A stretch of DNA of 49,950 nucleotides, taken from contig JANXAQ010000049.1 of the NCBI GenBank assembly GCA_025062105.1, positions 1 to 49,950 on the forward strand, read 5' to 3'. Numbering within the stretch: the stretch's first letter is position 1; every line of letters starts with the position of its first letter. Shown here one piece after another: positions 1 through 9,252 of the stretch. The translations under genes were made by a program, and so were the position numbers. This DNA comes from Thermoguttaceae bacterium (GTDB taxonomy: Bacteria; Planctomycetota; Planctomycetia; Pirellulales; Thermoguttaceae). The notes beneath the pieces were generated by a model. The model did not search any database. It was not told where the DNA came from and saw nothing but the letters and a program-made list of their open reading frames with translations.

Positions 1-7
1 CTCTGTA

Positions 8-158
8 AATTCGAATGTTGACATTTTTTTCCTAATGTGGTTTGTCTCCAAGAAGGAGACCGAACGCCTCTTTTGTTCACCTAATTTCCTAACTCCAATG
101 GCTGCAAGCAGTTAGAGTCTCCTTTCTCAAGGCGAATTCAAAATGGCCAAAGCCAAGC
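8..158 (-). repeat. Family B element, copy B1
   Basis: A 151-bp B element in reverse orientation, flanked by TA at 6-7 and 159-160. Its ends are more diverged than in most copies, but the internal blocks with TTTGTTCACCTAATTTCC and the TAACTCCAATGG hairpin arm are recognisable. A family C remnant follows immediately. Confidence 0.75.
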
Positions 159-160
159 TA

Positions 161-236
161 TGAGGCCGTCCCGAAAAGGAATTTTTTTCCTGTTCGAAGC
201 AGAGGTTGCTTGGAGGCCAATATTTCCCGAAACTTC
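161..236. repeat. Family C remnant, copy C1
   Basis: It begins with a C-type end (GAGGCCGTCCCGAAAAGG) directly after B1. It is cut short by the next B element, so only one terminus is seen. Confidence 0.5.
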
Positions 237-238
237 TA

Positions 239-389
239 AGCTCGACATTTGCCATTTTCGGCCTCCTCCCAGAAAGAGAAAGCTCTAACTTCTTGTAATT
301 ATTGGAGTTAGGAAATTAAGTGAGCAAAAGGAGGTTTCGTCGTAACTATTGGAGGCAAAAGCAGTTAGGAAAAATGGCAAAATTTGAGC
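239..389 (+). repeat. Family B element, copy B2
   Basis: A complete 151-bp B element flanked by TA (237-238 and 390-391). The internal hairpin is CTAACTTC/GGAGTTAG with one G-U-type pair. Family C copy C2 abuts its right end. Confidence 0.85.
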
Positions 390-392
390 TAA

Positions 393-550
393 GCAGCTAT
401 CCTGAAATTGGGATTTGGACGGTTTCCAATGGGTTTGGGCCGACCAGCTCCTATCCTCGACACTCCTTAAAAACAGGAACTTTGGGGATTCTGGAGAATT
501 AAGGAAGGAAACCACTTTTCATCATAGAAAATCCTTTCTCGGACAGCCTC
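393..550 (+). repeat. Family C element, copy C2
   Basis: About 158 bp with inverted ends (GCAGCTATCC and GGACAGCCTC). It is flanked on both sides by TAA (390-392 and 551-553), consistent with a 3-bp target duplication. This is the best complete C copy and the reference for the forward orientation. Confidence 0.75.
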
Positions 551-553
551 TAA

Positions 554-869
554 GTTACCAAGTTTTGCCGGAAGGACCGCTGGGCTAGAAAACCTGGCGG
601 AATTGCTAAAATTTCTATTTCAGACCAGCCTCAAAGGGCTGGAAGGGCCTATCGTCCGGGCCTTCGGTAGGTTAGGTTTCTGCAGCCGATCTGGGCAAAG
701 GCAAGGTTGGCCTTTTCCGTTCCATCGCAGTGGCGAAGGAATAGCACTCGGCTGACGGTTCCTCCGGTCTCCTGCCGGTGCTTTCTAGGATGGGTAGATA
801 CCTCCTATGCCTTGCCGGGGTAGGGTTTGCTAGGTTGAAGGATTTCCTTTTGGCCGAGAGAAAGAATCG
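554..869. other. Intergenic stretch, nothing assigned
   Basis: This is the leader of the dihydrouridine synthase gene. I see GGGCC-rich inverted pieces around 630-670 that could fold, but no gene, promoter or repeat copy that I can support. Confidence 0.4.
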
Positions 870-1910
870 GTGAACGGGCAGCCGTTTTACATCGGATCGG
901 TGCGAGTGGATCCGCCCCTGCTGCAAGCGCCGATGGCAGGCTATACCAATTATGCCTTTCGGGCCTTTCTGCGCCGGTTGGGCGGAGTGGGACTAGTCTG
1001 GACTGAGATGGTTTCTGCCCAGGGGTTGTTGCATCGGCGCCGATATGGCAAGGGGTTGCCAGAACAACTTTGGGGGGTAAAAGAAGAAGCCCGACCTTTG
1101 GCCGTACAGATCTGGGAAAACGATCCTGGACGATTGGCAGAAACGGCAGCCTGGCTGGTGGAAGAATTGCACATTAGTGTCGTGGATATTAATTTTGGTT
1201 GTCCTGCCCGGAGCGTAGCGCAGAAGGCACAGAGCGGCGCTTACTTATTGCAATTTCCGGACCGTATCGGAGCGATAGTGGAGCGGGTGGCGGCAGCCTG
1301 TCGGCCCACGCCGGTAACCGCCAAAATTCGGCTCGGTCCCAGCCGACAGCAGATTACCGCCCCAGAAGTGGCTCAGGCAGTGGAACAGGCAGGCGGAGCC
1401 GCCTTGATTGTCCATGGCCGAACAACCCAGCAGCGATTTGCAGGCAGAGCGGATTGGGAGGCGATTGCCAAGCTGAAAAGCTATCTAAAGCGGATTCCGC
1501 TTATCGGCAACGGTGACCTCCGAACAGTGGCCGATGTGGTGGCGGCCTTTGACCACTGGCCGGTCGATGGCCTGATGATCGGCCGAGCTGCTTTACGCCG
1601 ACCCTGGCTGTTCCAACAAGCAGCCGCTGCTCTCCAAGGCCAACCTATCCCACCAGATCCTACCCCCCTCCAGCGCCGCCAATGGCTCCTGGAATACTAC
1701 GATCTAATCCAGCAACAGCATGGGCCAAAAAAGGCTACGGTGCTGATGCGCCGGTATGCTCCGTTGTTTGTCGAAGGCTTACCCCATGCCCGAAGTTTCC
1801 GTTGTCAAGTCTGTCAAGCTGCCAAACCGGAAGAGTTCTTTCCGTTGGTGGATCAATTTTTCGCCAACGTAGGGTGCTCTGGTATCCATTCCACTCCGAG
1901 GGTTGGCTAA
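870..1910 (+). CDS. dus: tRNA-dihydrouridine synthase
   Basis: FMN-dependent enzyme that reduces specific uridines in the tRNA D-loop to dihydrouridine, using NADPH, in the cytoplasm. The 346-residue protein shows the family signatures in order: PMAGYTNYAFR near residue 22, NFGCPARSV with the catalytic-type cysteine near residue 112, a TAKIRLG strand, VHGRTTQQRFAGRADW, IPLIGNGDL and MIGRAALRRPW. Length and motif order fit the single-domain Dus family; I cannot assign DusA, B or C. The start is GTG, with no strong ribosome-binding site; the next in-frame choices would cut into the TIM barrel. The TAA stop sits on the TA junction of repeat B3, so the last residues (about GIHSTPRVG) may have been altered by that insertion. 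It stands alone, with no co-directional partner. Confidence 0.93.
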   Translation: MNGQPFYIGSVRVDPPLLQAPMAGYTNYAFRAFLRRLGGVGLVWTEMVSAQGLLHRRRYGKGLPEQLWGVKEEARPLAVQIWENDPGRLAETAAWLVEELHISVVDINFGCPARSVAQKAQSGAYLLQFPDRIGAIVERVAAACRPTPVTAKIRLGPSRQQITAPEVAQAVEQAGGAALIVHGRTTQQRFAGRADWEAIAKLKSYLKRIPLIGNGDLRTVADVVAAFDHWPVDGLMIGRAALRRPWLFQQAAAALQGQPIPPDPTPLQRRQWLLEYYDLIQQQHGPKKATVLMRRYAPLFVEGLPHARSFRCQVCQAAKPEEFFPLVDQFFANVGCSGIHSTPRVG

Positions 1911-2060
1911 TCGCGACTTTTGCCATTTTCCCTAACTCCTTTTGCCTCCAGAAGTTACGTAGCAAACCTCATTTGTACATGGGATTTCCTAACTCTAATG
2001 CCTACAAAGGGTTAGAACGTTGCCCCTCCGGCCCAGACTTAAAAATGGCAAAAGTCGAGC
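1910..2060 (-). repeat. Family B element, copy B3, abutting dus
   Basis: A 151-bp B element in reverse orientation between TA at 1908-1909 and TA at 2061-2062. The left TA plus the first element base forms the dus stop codon TAA. Family D copy D1 follows directly on the right. Confidence 0.8.
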
Positions 2061-2062
2061 TA

Positions 2063-2157
2063 AGAACCTCTAACAAAATGAAAATTTACATGGTTCTGAG
2101 GTGCTACCTGGCTCTTTGAAGAGGGGTAGGAAAGCTCATTTTGTTAGAGGCTCTAAA
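2063..2157. repeat. Family D element, copy D1
   Basis: About 95 bp with inverted ends CCTCTAACAAAATGA and TCATTTTGTTAGAGGC. It lies flush against the right end of B3. It matches D4 and, more loosely, D2 and D3. Confidence 0.7.
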
Positions 2158-2200
2158 CAAAACGGTGTGGAAGCCGTCTGGTTCGACGACCTCCACACCG
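2155..2200 (-). terminator. Intrinsic terminator of the VIT/vWA gene
   Basis: Read on the minus strand, a 9-bp perfect stem (CGGTGTGGA/TCCACACCG) is followed by TTTTGTTT. It lies about 150 bases beyond the stop of the VIT/vWA gene. Part of the T-tract overlaps the edge of D1. Confidence 0.65.
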
Positions 2201-2350
2201 CCGTTGAATGGGAGGAAGAGTCTTCGGGCTTGCCCTGCTTGTGGCACTTGGGCCGGGGGCGTCAAAAACCCAGTTTTTTGGGCAACTCCCTGAGCAAGCG
2301 AAATGCTCTACTAGGATAGCCCCGAGAATCCTGCCGGCCAGATCGGAGCT

Positions 2351-4732
2351 CTATGGTTCGATCAGGTAGGCTTGGCCGCCTAGATTGACCATAACCGGTT
2401 CATCAAAGACCAGGTACTGAGCCATGGTCCGGCCATAGCGGGCAGCCAGATCGAAGTATTCCCGGCTAAACTGCTTAATTCGCTGGACGTTCTTCTGCTG
2501 GTCTTCAGTCAAGGTGGAGTCGATCCACTGGTTTTGCCGACGGTAGAAGGTACGGTTACCGACCTGGCGCATATTCTGAGTGGCCTGCGCCAGCTCTCGG
2601 TCCACACGATCGGCATCGGCAAGCAGTGCCTCAGCGGCAGGCTGGCCAAGCGTTCCCGACTTAGCAGCCAGGGCCTTGCCGGCTTCTTTGAAGGCCTGAG
2701 CAGCCTCGGCCAGGATTCGACCGCTATTTGGATCCCCTGGTGGGGCAGCTGCCGGGAGAGCCGCCTGCTGAGCATCCCGGAACTGACCTCGGAAGGCCCG
2801 CTGGCCCACACCGCCGAAACCATCGGCTTGGGCCAATACCTCTAGCCGTTGTCGGGCACGTTCCACATTGGCCGTTACCGCACCAATCGGCGCATTTTCA
2901 TCAGCTAAAAACGAAGTGTACGGAGTTACCACTCCATGCCGCGTAGCTAATTCCACTAATTCCTTAATCAACTCCTCGTTTTTCCCTTTGAGGTCGAGCT
3001 CATCCAGGATTTCGCCGATCCGGCGGATCGCCCACAGCTTTTCGACAAACCCGAGGCTTTCGTCCGGGCTTTTTTCAACCAGATTGGCCGGAAAGTCCAG
3101 CTTCTGGGTCTGGTCGCCCACTTTGCCTTGGACTACCACCTTGGCCGCCCCGGGCTTCTTATACCGACCCACCAGCACCAACTGCTGCCCAGCAAACAGA
3201 TCGATAATCCCCTTCGGATAGACGCGATTTACGATCGGACCATCCTCCGGTTTAGCCGTATCCACAGTAATTTCGATCTTCACGTCGGTCATCACCGGAG
3301 ATTCAATCCGGCGATAGAACCGGGAAACGGCATCTTCTAAGTCTTGTTCAGGCCGCACATACTCGCTCTGGCCGAAGTTTTCGGTAACCAGCCGATCCAA
3401 TAGCCGAGCGTTCACATCGTAGCCGACGCCAAAGGCAAAAATACGAGCCCGCACCTTGTTGTTTTCCTTGGCGTTGGCCACGATCTTCATCTCGTTGGTT
3501 TCGCCGGCCGTGGGCAGGCCATCAGTGAGGAAAATCACATAACTTGGCCGGCTCGAATCGGTCAGTTGAGCCAAAGCGGCCTTCAGCGCACCATCAATAT
3601 TGGTGCTACCGCCGGCATAGAGACCTTCGATAAACCCTTGAGCGGCCCGACGGGTTTCCTCGTTATACCGTTGCAACTCCGGCCGGAACGCCTCGACCGT
3701 ACTATCATAGGCGATAATGTTAAACGTATCGCCTTCGCGGAGGTTATTCAGAATAAATTTAGCGGCATTCCGGGCCTGCTCGATTTTCTTGCCGCTCATG
3801 CTGCCCGAACGATCCACCACAAAGATAACGGTCTTCTTAGGCCGTTCGCCTGTTTGCTCGATCTTCGGGCTGGCTAGCAACAGAAAATAGCCATCGTCCT
3901 TGTCGCTGGGTCGATAGCTGATCAGCCGAGTGCTGACCGTCCCTTTGCCCACATCATAAAAGAGGCGGAAATCACTGGTGGGAATCTGCTTTTCCGCCTT
4001 CCAGGTAACCGTGGCATGTTTATCGTCCGGCCGCTTAATATCGACTGGATGCGTGGGGCTATACACATTTTTAATATCATCCTGGCTTTCAATACTGATC
4101 CGGAAACTAATCTCATCGACCGGATCCGCCGTATATTTGGCAGTGCTCAAGGGGAACAGAAAATCGGTCAGCCCTTCAAACTTTCGGCAAAGCTGGTTGT
4201 AGCGGAGGATGACCTTCCGTTCCGCACCGGGCGGCACCGGAAATACACTGGTCTTAAACAGCCCCGTGCCGATCCATTCCAAAAGGGCTGGGTCTTTGTT
4301 TTTCCGGACAATATCTTCGTAGAGTCGGCGAGCCTCCTCAGCCTTCATCAGCTTGGCTGGGTATTCCTTGCCGTCAACCATCAGCGTCAGTTGATCCACC
4401 GCTCCGTCATACGGCAAGGGGAAGATAAAGGAGACTTCCAATTGTCGGCTTCCAGTATTGACAAACGACTGGGTAACCTGCACGGAGGCCACCTGATCGG
4501 TAATCTTGGCATTCACGCTAAGTTCTTTAATTTTATAAGTGGCCGGCGGGGGAGGTGGCGGTACCGGCCTGGGCGGATGCGGGGGCGGATAAGGCGGCGG
4601 CCAAATAATGCCCGGCCTGGGTAGCCGCACCGATTGCCCAGGATCCTCTACCACCAACACCCCCTGGGCCTGCGCTACCAGGGGCAAAAGAAACACTAAC
4701 ACCATGCCTAAACCCACCATCCAACGTCCCAT
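2351..4732 (-). CDS. Secreted VIT and von Willebrand A domain protein
   Basis: A 793-residue exported protein resembling the heavy chain of inter-alpha-trypsin inhibitor: a signal peptide (MGRWMVGLGMVLVFLLPL, cleavage near AQA-QG), a proline-rich linker to about residue 65, a VIT domain to about 200, then a von Willebrand A domain. The metal-ion-dependent adhesion site DRSGSMS is at about residues 307-313, with GGSTNIDGAL and FLTDGLPT completing it. The remainder is an alpha-rich tail. The role is probably cell-surface or periplasmic adhesion; the ligand is unknown. I chose the ATG at 4732 because GGAAGGAGG precedes it by six bases; an in-frame ATG at 4762 would add ten residues that begin ahead of that site. 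It is monocistronic, with D2 about 85 bases upstream and a terminator downstream. Confidence 0.9.
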   Translation of the reverse strand: MGRWMVGLGMVLVFLLPLVAQAQGVLVVEDPGQSVRLPRPGIIWPPPYPPPHPPRPVPPPPPPATYKIKELSVNAKITDQVASVQVTQSFVNTGSRQLEVSFIFPLPYDGAVDQLTLMVDGKEYPAKLMKAEEARRLYEDIVRKNKDPALLEWIGTGLFKTSVFPVPPGAERKVILRYNQLCRKFEGLTDFLFPLSTAKYTADPVDEISFRISIESQDDIKNVYSPTHPVDIKRPDDKHATVTWKAEKQIPTSDFRLFYDVGKGTVSTRLISYRPSDKDDGYFLLLASPKIEQTGERPKKTVIFVVDRSGSMSGKKIEQARNAAKFILNNLREGDTFNIIAYDSTVEAFRPELQRYNEETRRAAQGFIEGLYAGGSTNIDGALKAALAQLTDSSRPSYVIFLTDGLPTAGETNEMKIVANAKENNKVRARIFAFGVGYDVNARLLDRLVTENFGQSEYVRPEQDLEDAVSRFYRRIESPVMTDVKIEITVDTAKPEDGPIVNRVYPKGIIDLFAGQQLVLVGRYKKPGAAKVVVQGKVGDQTQKLDFPANLVEKSPDESLGFVEKLWAIRRIGEILDELDLKGKNEELIKELVELATRHGVVTPYTSFLADENAPIGAVTANVERARQRLEVLAQADGFGGVGQRAFRGQFRDAQQAALPAAAPPGDPNSGRILAEAAQAFKEAGKALAAKSGTLGQPAAEALLADADRVDRELAQATQNMRQVGNRTFYRRQNQWIDSTLTEDQQKNVQRIKQFSREYFDLAARYGRTMAQYLVFDEPVMVNLGGQAYLIEP

Positions 4733-4816
4733 GGCCAACCTCCTTCCGAAAAAGGACCTCAAAACCTAGCCCATCCCCACTCAGCAGCCGGTCCGAAGAT
4801 CTCACCATTCAGATCT

Positions 4817-4899
4817 TCTCACAAAATGGAACTCCCCGAAAGAGGAAGTATTTCACCGTCCATAAAGAGGTAAAACCTCATTTTGGTAAAAGCTCTACA
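4817..4899. repeat. Family D element, copy D2
   Basis: Inverted ends ACAAAATGGAACT and CCTCATTTTGGTAAAAGC bound about 83 bp. It lies in the promoter region of the VIT/vWA gene. Confidence 0.55.
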
Positions 4900-5048
4900 C
4901 TAAATCTCCATCTTTTTGGACGTATCTAGCTGGGAAAAAGTTTCAGGCTCTTACTCCAAATAGTCCCGAAAATCCGTTTGGCGGAGGTAGGTAAGGAAGG
5001 CTTCGAACCGCCCACTCCTTTAAACCCCTGTTGGGAAAAGGAGTTTTA

Positions 5049-5198
5049 CGTTCAACTTTTGCCATTTTCAGGCTCCTGCCGAAGGGGGAAAGTTCTAACT
5101 CCCCGAAATCATTGAACTTAGGAAAATGGGGGAACAAACAAAGGCTTCGTCCTAAGTCTTGGATTCAAACCAAGTTAGGAAAAATGCAAAAGTCGAGT
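5049..5198 (+). repeat. Family B element, copy B4
   Basis: A 150-bp B element flanked by TA (5047-5048 and 5199-5200). Its inner hairpin arm has diverged (GAACTTAG). Confidence 0.8.
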
Positions 5199-5273
5199 TA
5201 ATACCTCGGAAGCTGAAGACAAATTTTCTTCGGCCCTCACGGAAGGAGTAATATGGAGAGGCCCTCTATTATT

Positions 5274-5455
5274 GGAACCTCTGCAAAATCCTGAATATTG
5301 AAATTTGGACTTTTGATTCTATAGCCGTTCGGTTCTTCTATCCGAATACCTACTATCTATTGGGTGCTAGCAATGCTCGAGCTCTATATGTTGTGTTAGA
5401 GGAAAGACAGCCAAAATGGTATCAAAATATCGCCCTTAAATTATGCAGAGGTTCC
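5274..5455 (+). repeat. Family A element, copy A1
   Basis: It runs from GGAACCTCTGCAAAATCC to ATGCAGAGGTTCC, with the central GGGTGCTAGCAATGCT block and the AAAATGGTAT block near the right end. B5 starts six bases later. Confidence 0.85.
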
Positions 5456-5461
5456 TGTTTA

Positions 5462-5609
5462 TTCGACTTTTGCCATTTTTTCCTAAGTTGTTTTGTTCCC
5501 AGAGGTTGCAACGCACATCCTTTGGTTCACGCAATTTCCTAAGTCCAATAATTTCAAGAAGTTAGAACTTTCCCATTTCGGCAGAAGACCAAAAAAGGCA
5601 AAACTCGAA
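5462..5609 (-). repeat. Family B element, copy B5
   Basis: A reverse-orientation B element with TA on both sides (5460-5461 and 5610-5611). Its ends are ATTCGACTTTTGCCATTTTT and GGCAAAACTCGAAT. Confidence 0.8.
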
Positions 5610-5612
5610 TAT

Positions 5613-6013
5613 TTAAGGCTCCCACACAACCCCTCCGCTTGAGCACAGTAAAACAAAAGGGAAAATTGGCAATTGGAACACATCAGCCGAGATAAGTTAA
5701 TTGCATCGGCCCTTGTTTGGAGAAAATGGGCAATTTAGGAAAAGAACTCTGGATAATCTAGGGGCCACATATCTCTCTATAATACCAGGTACCAGGTAGT
5801 CCATTCGGCTGTTTGGTTCCTGGCAAGTTCGGAATAGCTAGACAATCAAGGTATTTGGAAGTTTTTCTGTTTTATCCAGTTTCTCCACATTCATAGACGC
5901 CCACTCTGCTTCGATGAGCAAAGTTGATAGTTGATAGCAGACGTCCAAAATCTGCTCCAGTAGAGAACCCCCTCGGAAAAAACAGGAAATCTGCGAAAGA
6001 CAAAGGCGCACTC
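5613..6013. other. Intergenic stretch with a decayed family E piece
   Basis: Bases about 5707-5770 (TTGTTTGGAGAAAATGGG onward) resemble the middle of the E elements at 12113 and 27730. I see nothing else in this 400-base stretch downstream of tilS. Confidence 0.35.
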
Positions 6014-7051
6014 TTAAGATGGAGAGAGCCGGACTTGGCCCTTAGCAGCTTCCACCAAGATTGCTCCTGGCAGTGTCCAGCGAGCTACCCTAGTAGAGGT
6101 GAAGCCCATTGCCAGGTGGACTGCTTGGACCAGGACTTCCCACTCAGCTTGGCCCATGTGTTGCTGAGGCCAACCCTGCTGACGCCAGAAACTGCGAAAG
6201 ATTTCTCGGATAAGGAAGCTAGGCAATTTGGCTAGCCGATCTGCCCGAAAAATCCAAGTTGGTCCCTCTGGAAAAGCCACTTCCTCCAAAAACCGAGAAG
6301 CCTCCGACTGAATCCAGGTGGAGACTTCTCCGGCCAATCGGCCCAAGCGCAAAATTGCACCCTCTACATGGGGACCAAATTGCTCCCTAAGAAGAGGCAA
6401 TAATCGGTGCCGAATCCGGTTCCGAGTAAACCGCAGGTCCTCGTTGGAGGCATCGTGGCGATATTCTTGGCCCAGGTCAGCCAGATATTGCCGAAGTTCC
6501 TCTCGCCGAAAGGGCAATAGCGGACGGATTAACGAAACAGCCGGTCCCAATGGCCTAGCCCGGTTCATCCCGGCCAACCCAGCAATCCCGGTGCCCCGGA
6601 GAATCCGATGAAGAATGGTCTCTATCTGATCGTCGGCCGTGTGGGCAGTGGCTACATAGCGCAGTCCATGCTCTTCGGCCACTTGGCGGAGGAACTGATA
6701 GCGGGCTTTACGAGCAAGGGCTTCTGAAGGCCGCCCTTTTCGGGTCTTTAACTCTTCCCCCAAACTGGGTGTACCTACTTGACAAGGCACACCCCAGCGT
6801 TGGCAAAGCCCCAGGACCCATTGGGCATCTTCCTCAGAAGCTGCCCCCCGAAGCTGATGGTTAAAATGAGCTGCTATAAGCCCCTTGATAAAGGGAAATT
6901 TCTCTGGACAAAGGGCTACCATAGCCCGGAATAGGGCCACACTATCCGGTCCACCAGAAAGAGCAATGACCACTCCTTTCGGATGCCAATCTTCCGGGGG
7001 CCAAAGCTCTGCCAAGCGAGCCTCGACCGGATGCAAGTGGCTAGCACCCAT
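6014..7051 (-). CDS. tilS: tRNA(Ile)-lysidine synthase
   Basis: Cytoplasmic ATP-dependent enzyme that converts cytidine 34 of the CAU-anticodon isoleucine tRNA to lysidine, changing codon reading from AUG to AUA. The 345-residue protein has the N-type ATP pyrophosphatase P-loop SGGPDS at residues 32-37. It also shows HFNHQLRG, a HTADDQIETILHRILRG block, RPLLPFRREELRQYL, and the RFTRNRIRHRLLPLL segment that contacts the tRNA. The protein ends soon after this, so the extra C-terminal TilS domain of longer homologues such as the E. coli enzyme is reduced or absent. It stands alone between repeat-filled gaps. Confidence 0.92.
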   Translation of the reverse strand: MGASHLHPVEARLAELWPPEDWHPKGVVIALSGGPDSVALFRAMVALCPEKFPFIKGLIAAHFNHQLRGAASEEDAQWVLGLCQRWGVPCQVGTPSLGEELKTRKGRPSEALARKARYQFLRQVAEEHGLRYVATAHTADDQIETILHRILRGTGIAGLAGMNRARPLGPAVSLIRPLLPFRREELRQYLADLGQEYRHDASNEDLRFTRNRIRHRLLPLLREQFGPHVEGAILRLGRLAGEVSTWIQSEASRFLEEVAFPEGPTWIFRADRLAKLPSFLIREIFRSFWRQQGWPQQHMGQAEWEVLVQAVHLAMGFTSTRVARWTLPGAILVEAAKGQVRLSPS

Positions 7052-7144
7052 GGGTTCCTCCGAATCAGAAGCCTGCTATTATCAGATGCCTGTTATTTTC
7101 CTCAGTACAGTTCCTCTGAATGACTAACTAATCTCCCTCCGAAA

Positions 7145-7344
7145 GGCTAGCTGTTATCCACATCTTCGGGAGGTATGTACCATGATCACGGGAGCAAGTA
7201 AGCGTCCCAAATAGGGGGAAACGAACCTTTCCAAAGAAGCAGTTACTTTTTACTTTGTAAAAATGGCATATTTTAGGAAAGATCCGTTGGAAGCTCCGGA
7301 GGTGCATGGTTTCAGAAACTGTTTTGGCTATATTACCTATTTTT
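7145..7344 (+). repeat. Family E element, truncated copy E4
   Basis: It starts with the E end (GCTAGCTGTTATCCACATC), continues with the TTTGTAAAAATGGCATATTTTAGG segment, and stops at ACCTATTTTT where A2 begins. The right part of E is not found beyond A2. Confidence 0.6.
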
Positions 7345-7537
7345 GGAACCTCTGCAAAATCCTGAACATGTAGTTGAACATTATCGACTTTTGATTCTAT
7401 AGCCGATGGGTTCTCCTACCCGAATCTTTACTATCTATTGGGTACTAGCAATGACGCTAACCACCTTATATATAGCGGCAGAGGGGCTGATAGCCAAAAT
7501 GGTATAAAAATACCCCTTTCGAATTATGCAGAGGTTG
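7345..7537 (+). repeat. Family A element, copy A2
   Basis: The left end GGAACCTCTGCAAAATCC is intact. The right end is degraded (TTATGCAGAGGTTGC). The central TTGGGTACTAGCAATG block is present. Confidence 0.8.
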
Positions 7538-7579
7538 CAATAAAATTTCTAAGTTGGTCTAGTGTTTATTCAGAGGTTC

Positions 7580-7662
7580 CGAAATTATGTTGAACAAAGG
7601 AACATGTTATCGTAACTCTTTGAGAAAAAGGCAGTTAGGAAAGATGGAAAAGTTGAGTTTAA
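7580..7662 (+). repeat. Family B fragment, copy B6
   Basis: The right half of a B element: TTGAACAAAGGAACATG, then GGCAGTTAGGAAAGATGG and a degraded AAAGTTGAG end. It lies about 35 bases before the first DUF1559 gene, so its sequence is probably part of that gene's 5' leader. Confidence 0.55.
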
Positions 7663-7695
7663 AAGAAATTTCTTTCACGCTAGGAGAATCAAGGG

Positions 7696-8670
7696 ATGAA
7701 ACGCCGAGGGAGAGGGATTGTTTTCGGACAAAGTTTAGGTGGGTTCACCTTAGTAGAACTTTTGGTGGTGATTGCGATCATTGGCATTTTGATAGCGTTG
7801 CTTCTCCCGGCGGTGCAGGCGGCTCGGGAGGCGGCCCGACGAGCTCAGTGTGTGAATAACCTCAAGCAGATTGGCTTGGCCCTGCATAACTACGAAAACA
7901 ACCTCAAGGTGTATCCACCGGGAGCGTTTTGGCTTTATCCGTCTTCTTCAGCAGTGCCGTTAAAGGGCTCCATTTTGGTGCATATTTTGCCCTATGTGGA
8001 GCAACAGTCCTTATACAATCAGTTCAACTTCAAAGAGACTCAACTGGACAGTTGGTTGGCCAATACGGATCTTGGCCGACAGGTCCGAGCCACAGTAGTA
8101 CCGGTCTATCTTTGCCCCAGCGATAATTTTCCGCCGGTCTCCAACGAGCGGGCTATCCACCATTATGCCGCCTCCAGTGGCCCAACCAAACATATCGATA
8201 ATCCGAATTGCTCGTGCAGCGAATGGTCGGCCTGGAATAATTACGGTTTGGCCCCGTATGCCAGCATGACTGATTTTGCCGGGCCGTTTATCCGGTATCC
8301 GGTTAGCTCCCGGGTCCAGGACATTGCGGACGGACTGTCGAATACAATTTTCTTCGGCGAGGTTCGGCCGCAGTGCTCTATCCATGTTAGCCAGGGATGG
8401 ACTGCCTCGAACAACGGCCAAGGGCTAACTTCCACCCTGATCCCGATCAATTACAATAGCTGCCAACGGGACGTCATCAGCGGCGGAAACAACTGCGACC
8501 GGTATTGCAATTGGAGCACGGAACTCGGCTTCCGAAGCCGACATCCAGGAGGAGCCAATTTCCTGTTCGGTGATGGGTCGGTGCATTTCCTGCCAGAGAC
8601 CATCGACCATTGGACCTATCAATACTTGGGCTGTAAAAACGATAGCAAACCGGTGCAAATTCCACAATAA
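7696..8670 (+). CDS. DUF1559 prepilin-like protein (first copy)
   Basis: A 324-residue member of the large planctomycete DUF1559 family. After a 16-residue basic leader comes a type IV prepilin-type site, GFTLVELLVVIAIIGIL, followed by LLLPAVQAAREAARR, so it should be cleaved and methylated by a prepilin peptidase and anchored by its N-terminal helix. The C-terminal block RHPGGANFLFGDGSVHFLPE is the family hallmark. Cysteines (NPNCSCSEW, NNCDRYCNW) suggest disulfides in an exported protein. The biochemical role is unknown. ATG follows AGGAG by eight bases. The gene is 15 bases from the next one and is likely co-transcribed with that lipoprotein gene. A paralogue lies 950 bases downstream. Confidence 0.93.
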   Translation: MKRRGRGIVFGQSLGGFTLVELLVVIAIIGILIALLLPAVQAAREAARRAQCVNNLKQIGLALHNYENNLKVYPPGAFWLYPSSSAVPLKGSILVHILPYVEQQSLYNQFNFKETQLDSWLANTDLGRQVRATVVPVYLCPSDNFPPVSNERAIHHYAASSGPTKHIDNPNCSCSEWSAWNNYGLAPYASMTDFAGPFIRYPVSSRVQDIADGLSNTIFFGEVRPQCSIHVSQGWTASNNGQGLTSTLIPINYNSCQRDVISGGNNCDRYCNWSTELGFRSRHPGGANFLFGDGSVHFLPETIDHWTYQYLGCKNDSKPVQIPQ

Positions 8671-8685
8671 TAAGGAGGCATTGGG

Positions 8686-9237
8686 ATGCGTTTTATCCAT
8701 CAGAGGAGTCTTTGGCATGGGACTCGTCGGCCAGACAAGGCACAGCAGCGGGAAGGTTGGGTGGTTTTCGGGGTGATTTTAGTGGCCGTGGCTGGGCTGG
8801 AAGGCTGTGGATCTGGACGGCCAAAGACTGTGCCGGTAACCGGCATCGTTACACTGGACGGCAAACCGATTGAAGGGGCGAATGTCGCGTTTTATCCCGA
8901 TACAGGTGAGGCCACGGGCACAGGCGGCCAACAGAAAAAGACCGACGCCCTCACTCGCCCCGCCACCGGCACTACCGATAAAGAGGGCAAATTCACTCTC
9001 AAAACCTCTCCCCTGGGCGACGGAGCATTGCCGGGTAAATACAAAGTGGCCATCATCAAAAAAGAAGTAACCGGCTTTCTGGCCGACAAAGATGGCCTTT
9101 CGGGCGGCATCGCCCCAGAAGGCATTAAAGAAAAATGGATTATCCCGCCGAAATATGCGGATCCGAATAACTCCGGCCTTACCGCCGAAGTCAAACCAGG
9201 CATGAGGCCCCTAGAATTTAAACTCACCAGCCAATAG
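8686..9237 (+). CDS. Lipoprotein with carboxypeptidase-regulatory-like fold
   Basis: A 183-residue predicted lipoprotein. A long basic N-terminus leads to a hydrophobic segment (VVFGVILVAVAGLEG) ending in a lipobox-type cysteine (GLEGC). It is followed by PVTGIVTLDGKPIEGANVAF, a typical opening of the small beta-sandwich (transthyretin-like) domains that planctomycetes encode beside DUF1559 genes. DKEGKFTLKTSPLGDGALPGKY fits the later strands. The function is unknown. The start is uncertain: the ATG at 8686 is preceded by AAGGAGG about eight bases upstream, while the later in-frame region lacks a better site. It forms a pair with the preceding DUF1559 gene. Confidence 0.8.
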   Translation: MRFIHQRSLWHGTRRPDKAQQREGWVVFGVILVAVAGLEGCGSGRPKTVPVTGIVTLDGKPIEGANVAFYPDTGEATGTGGQQKKTDALTRPATGTTDKEGKFTLKTSPLGDGALPGKYKVAIIKKEVTGFLADKDGLSGGIAPEGIKEKWIIPPKYADPNNSGLTAEVKPGMRPLEFKLTSQ

Positions 9238-9252
9238 GGCCTATGTCCTCTA

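Noticed and set aside
5274..5455. A elements as integron attC-type recombination sites
   Set aside because: They lack the attC core consensus and are not placed once per gene cassette; no integrase is present.
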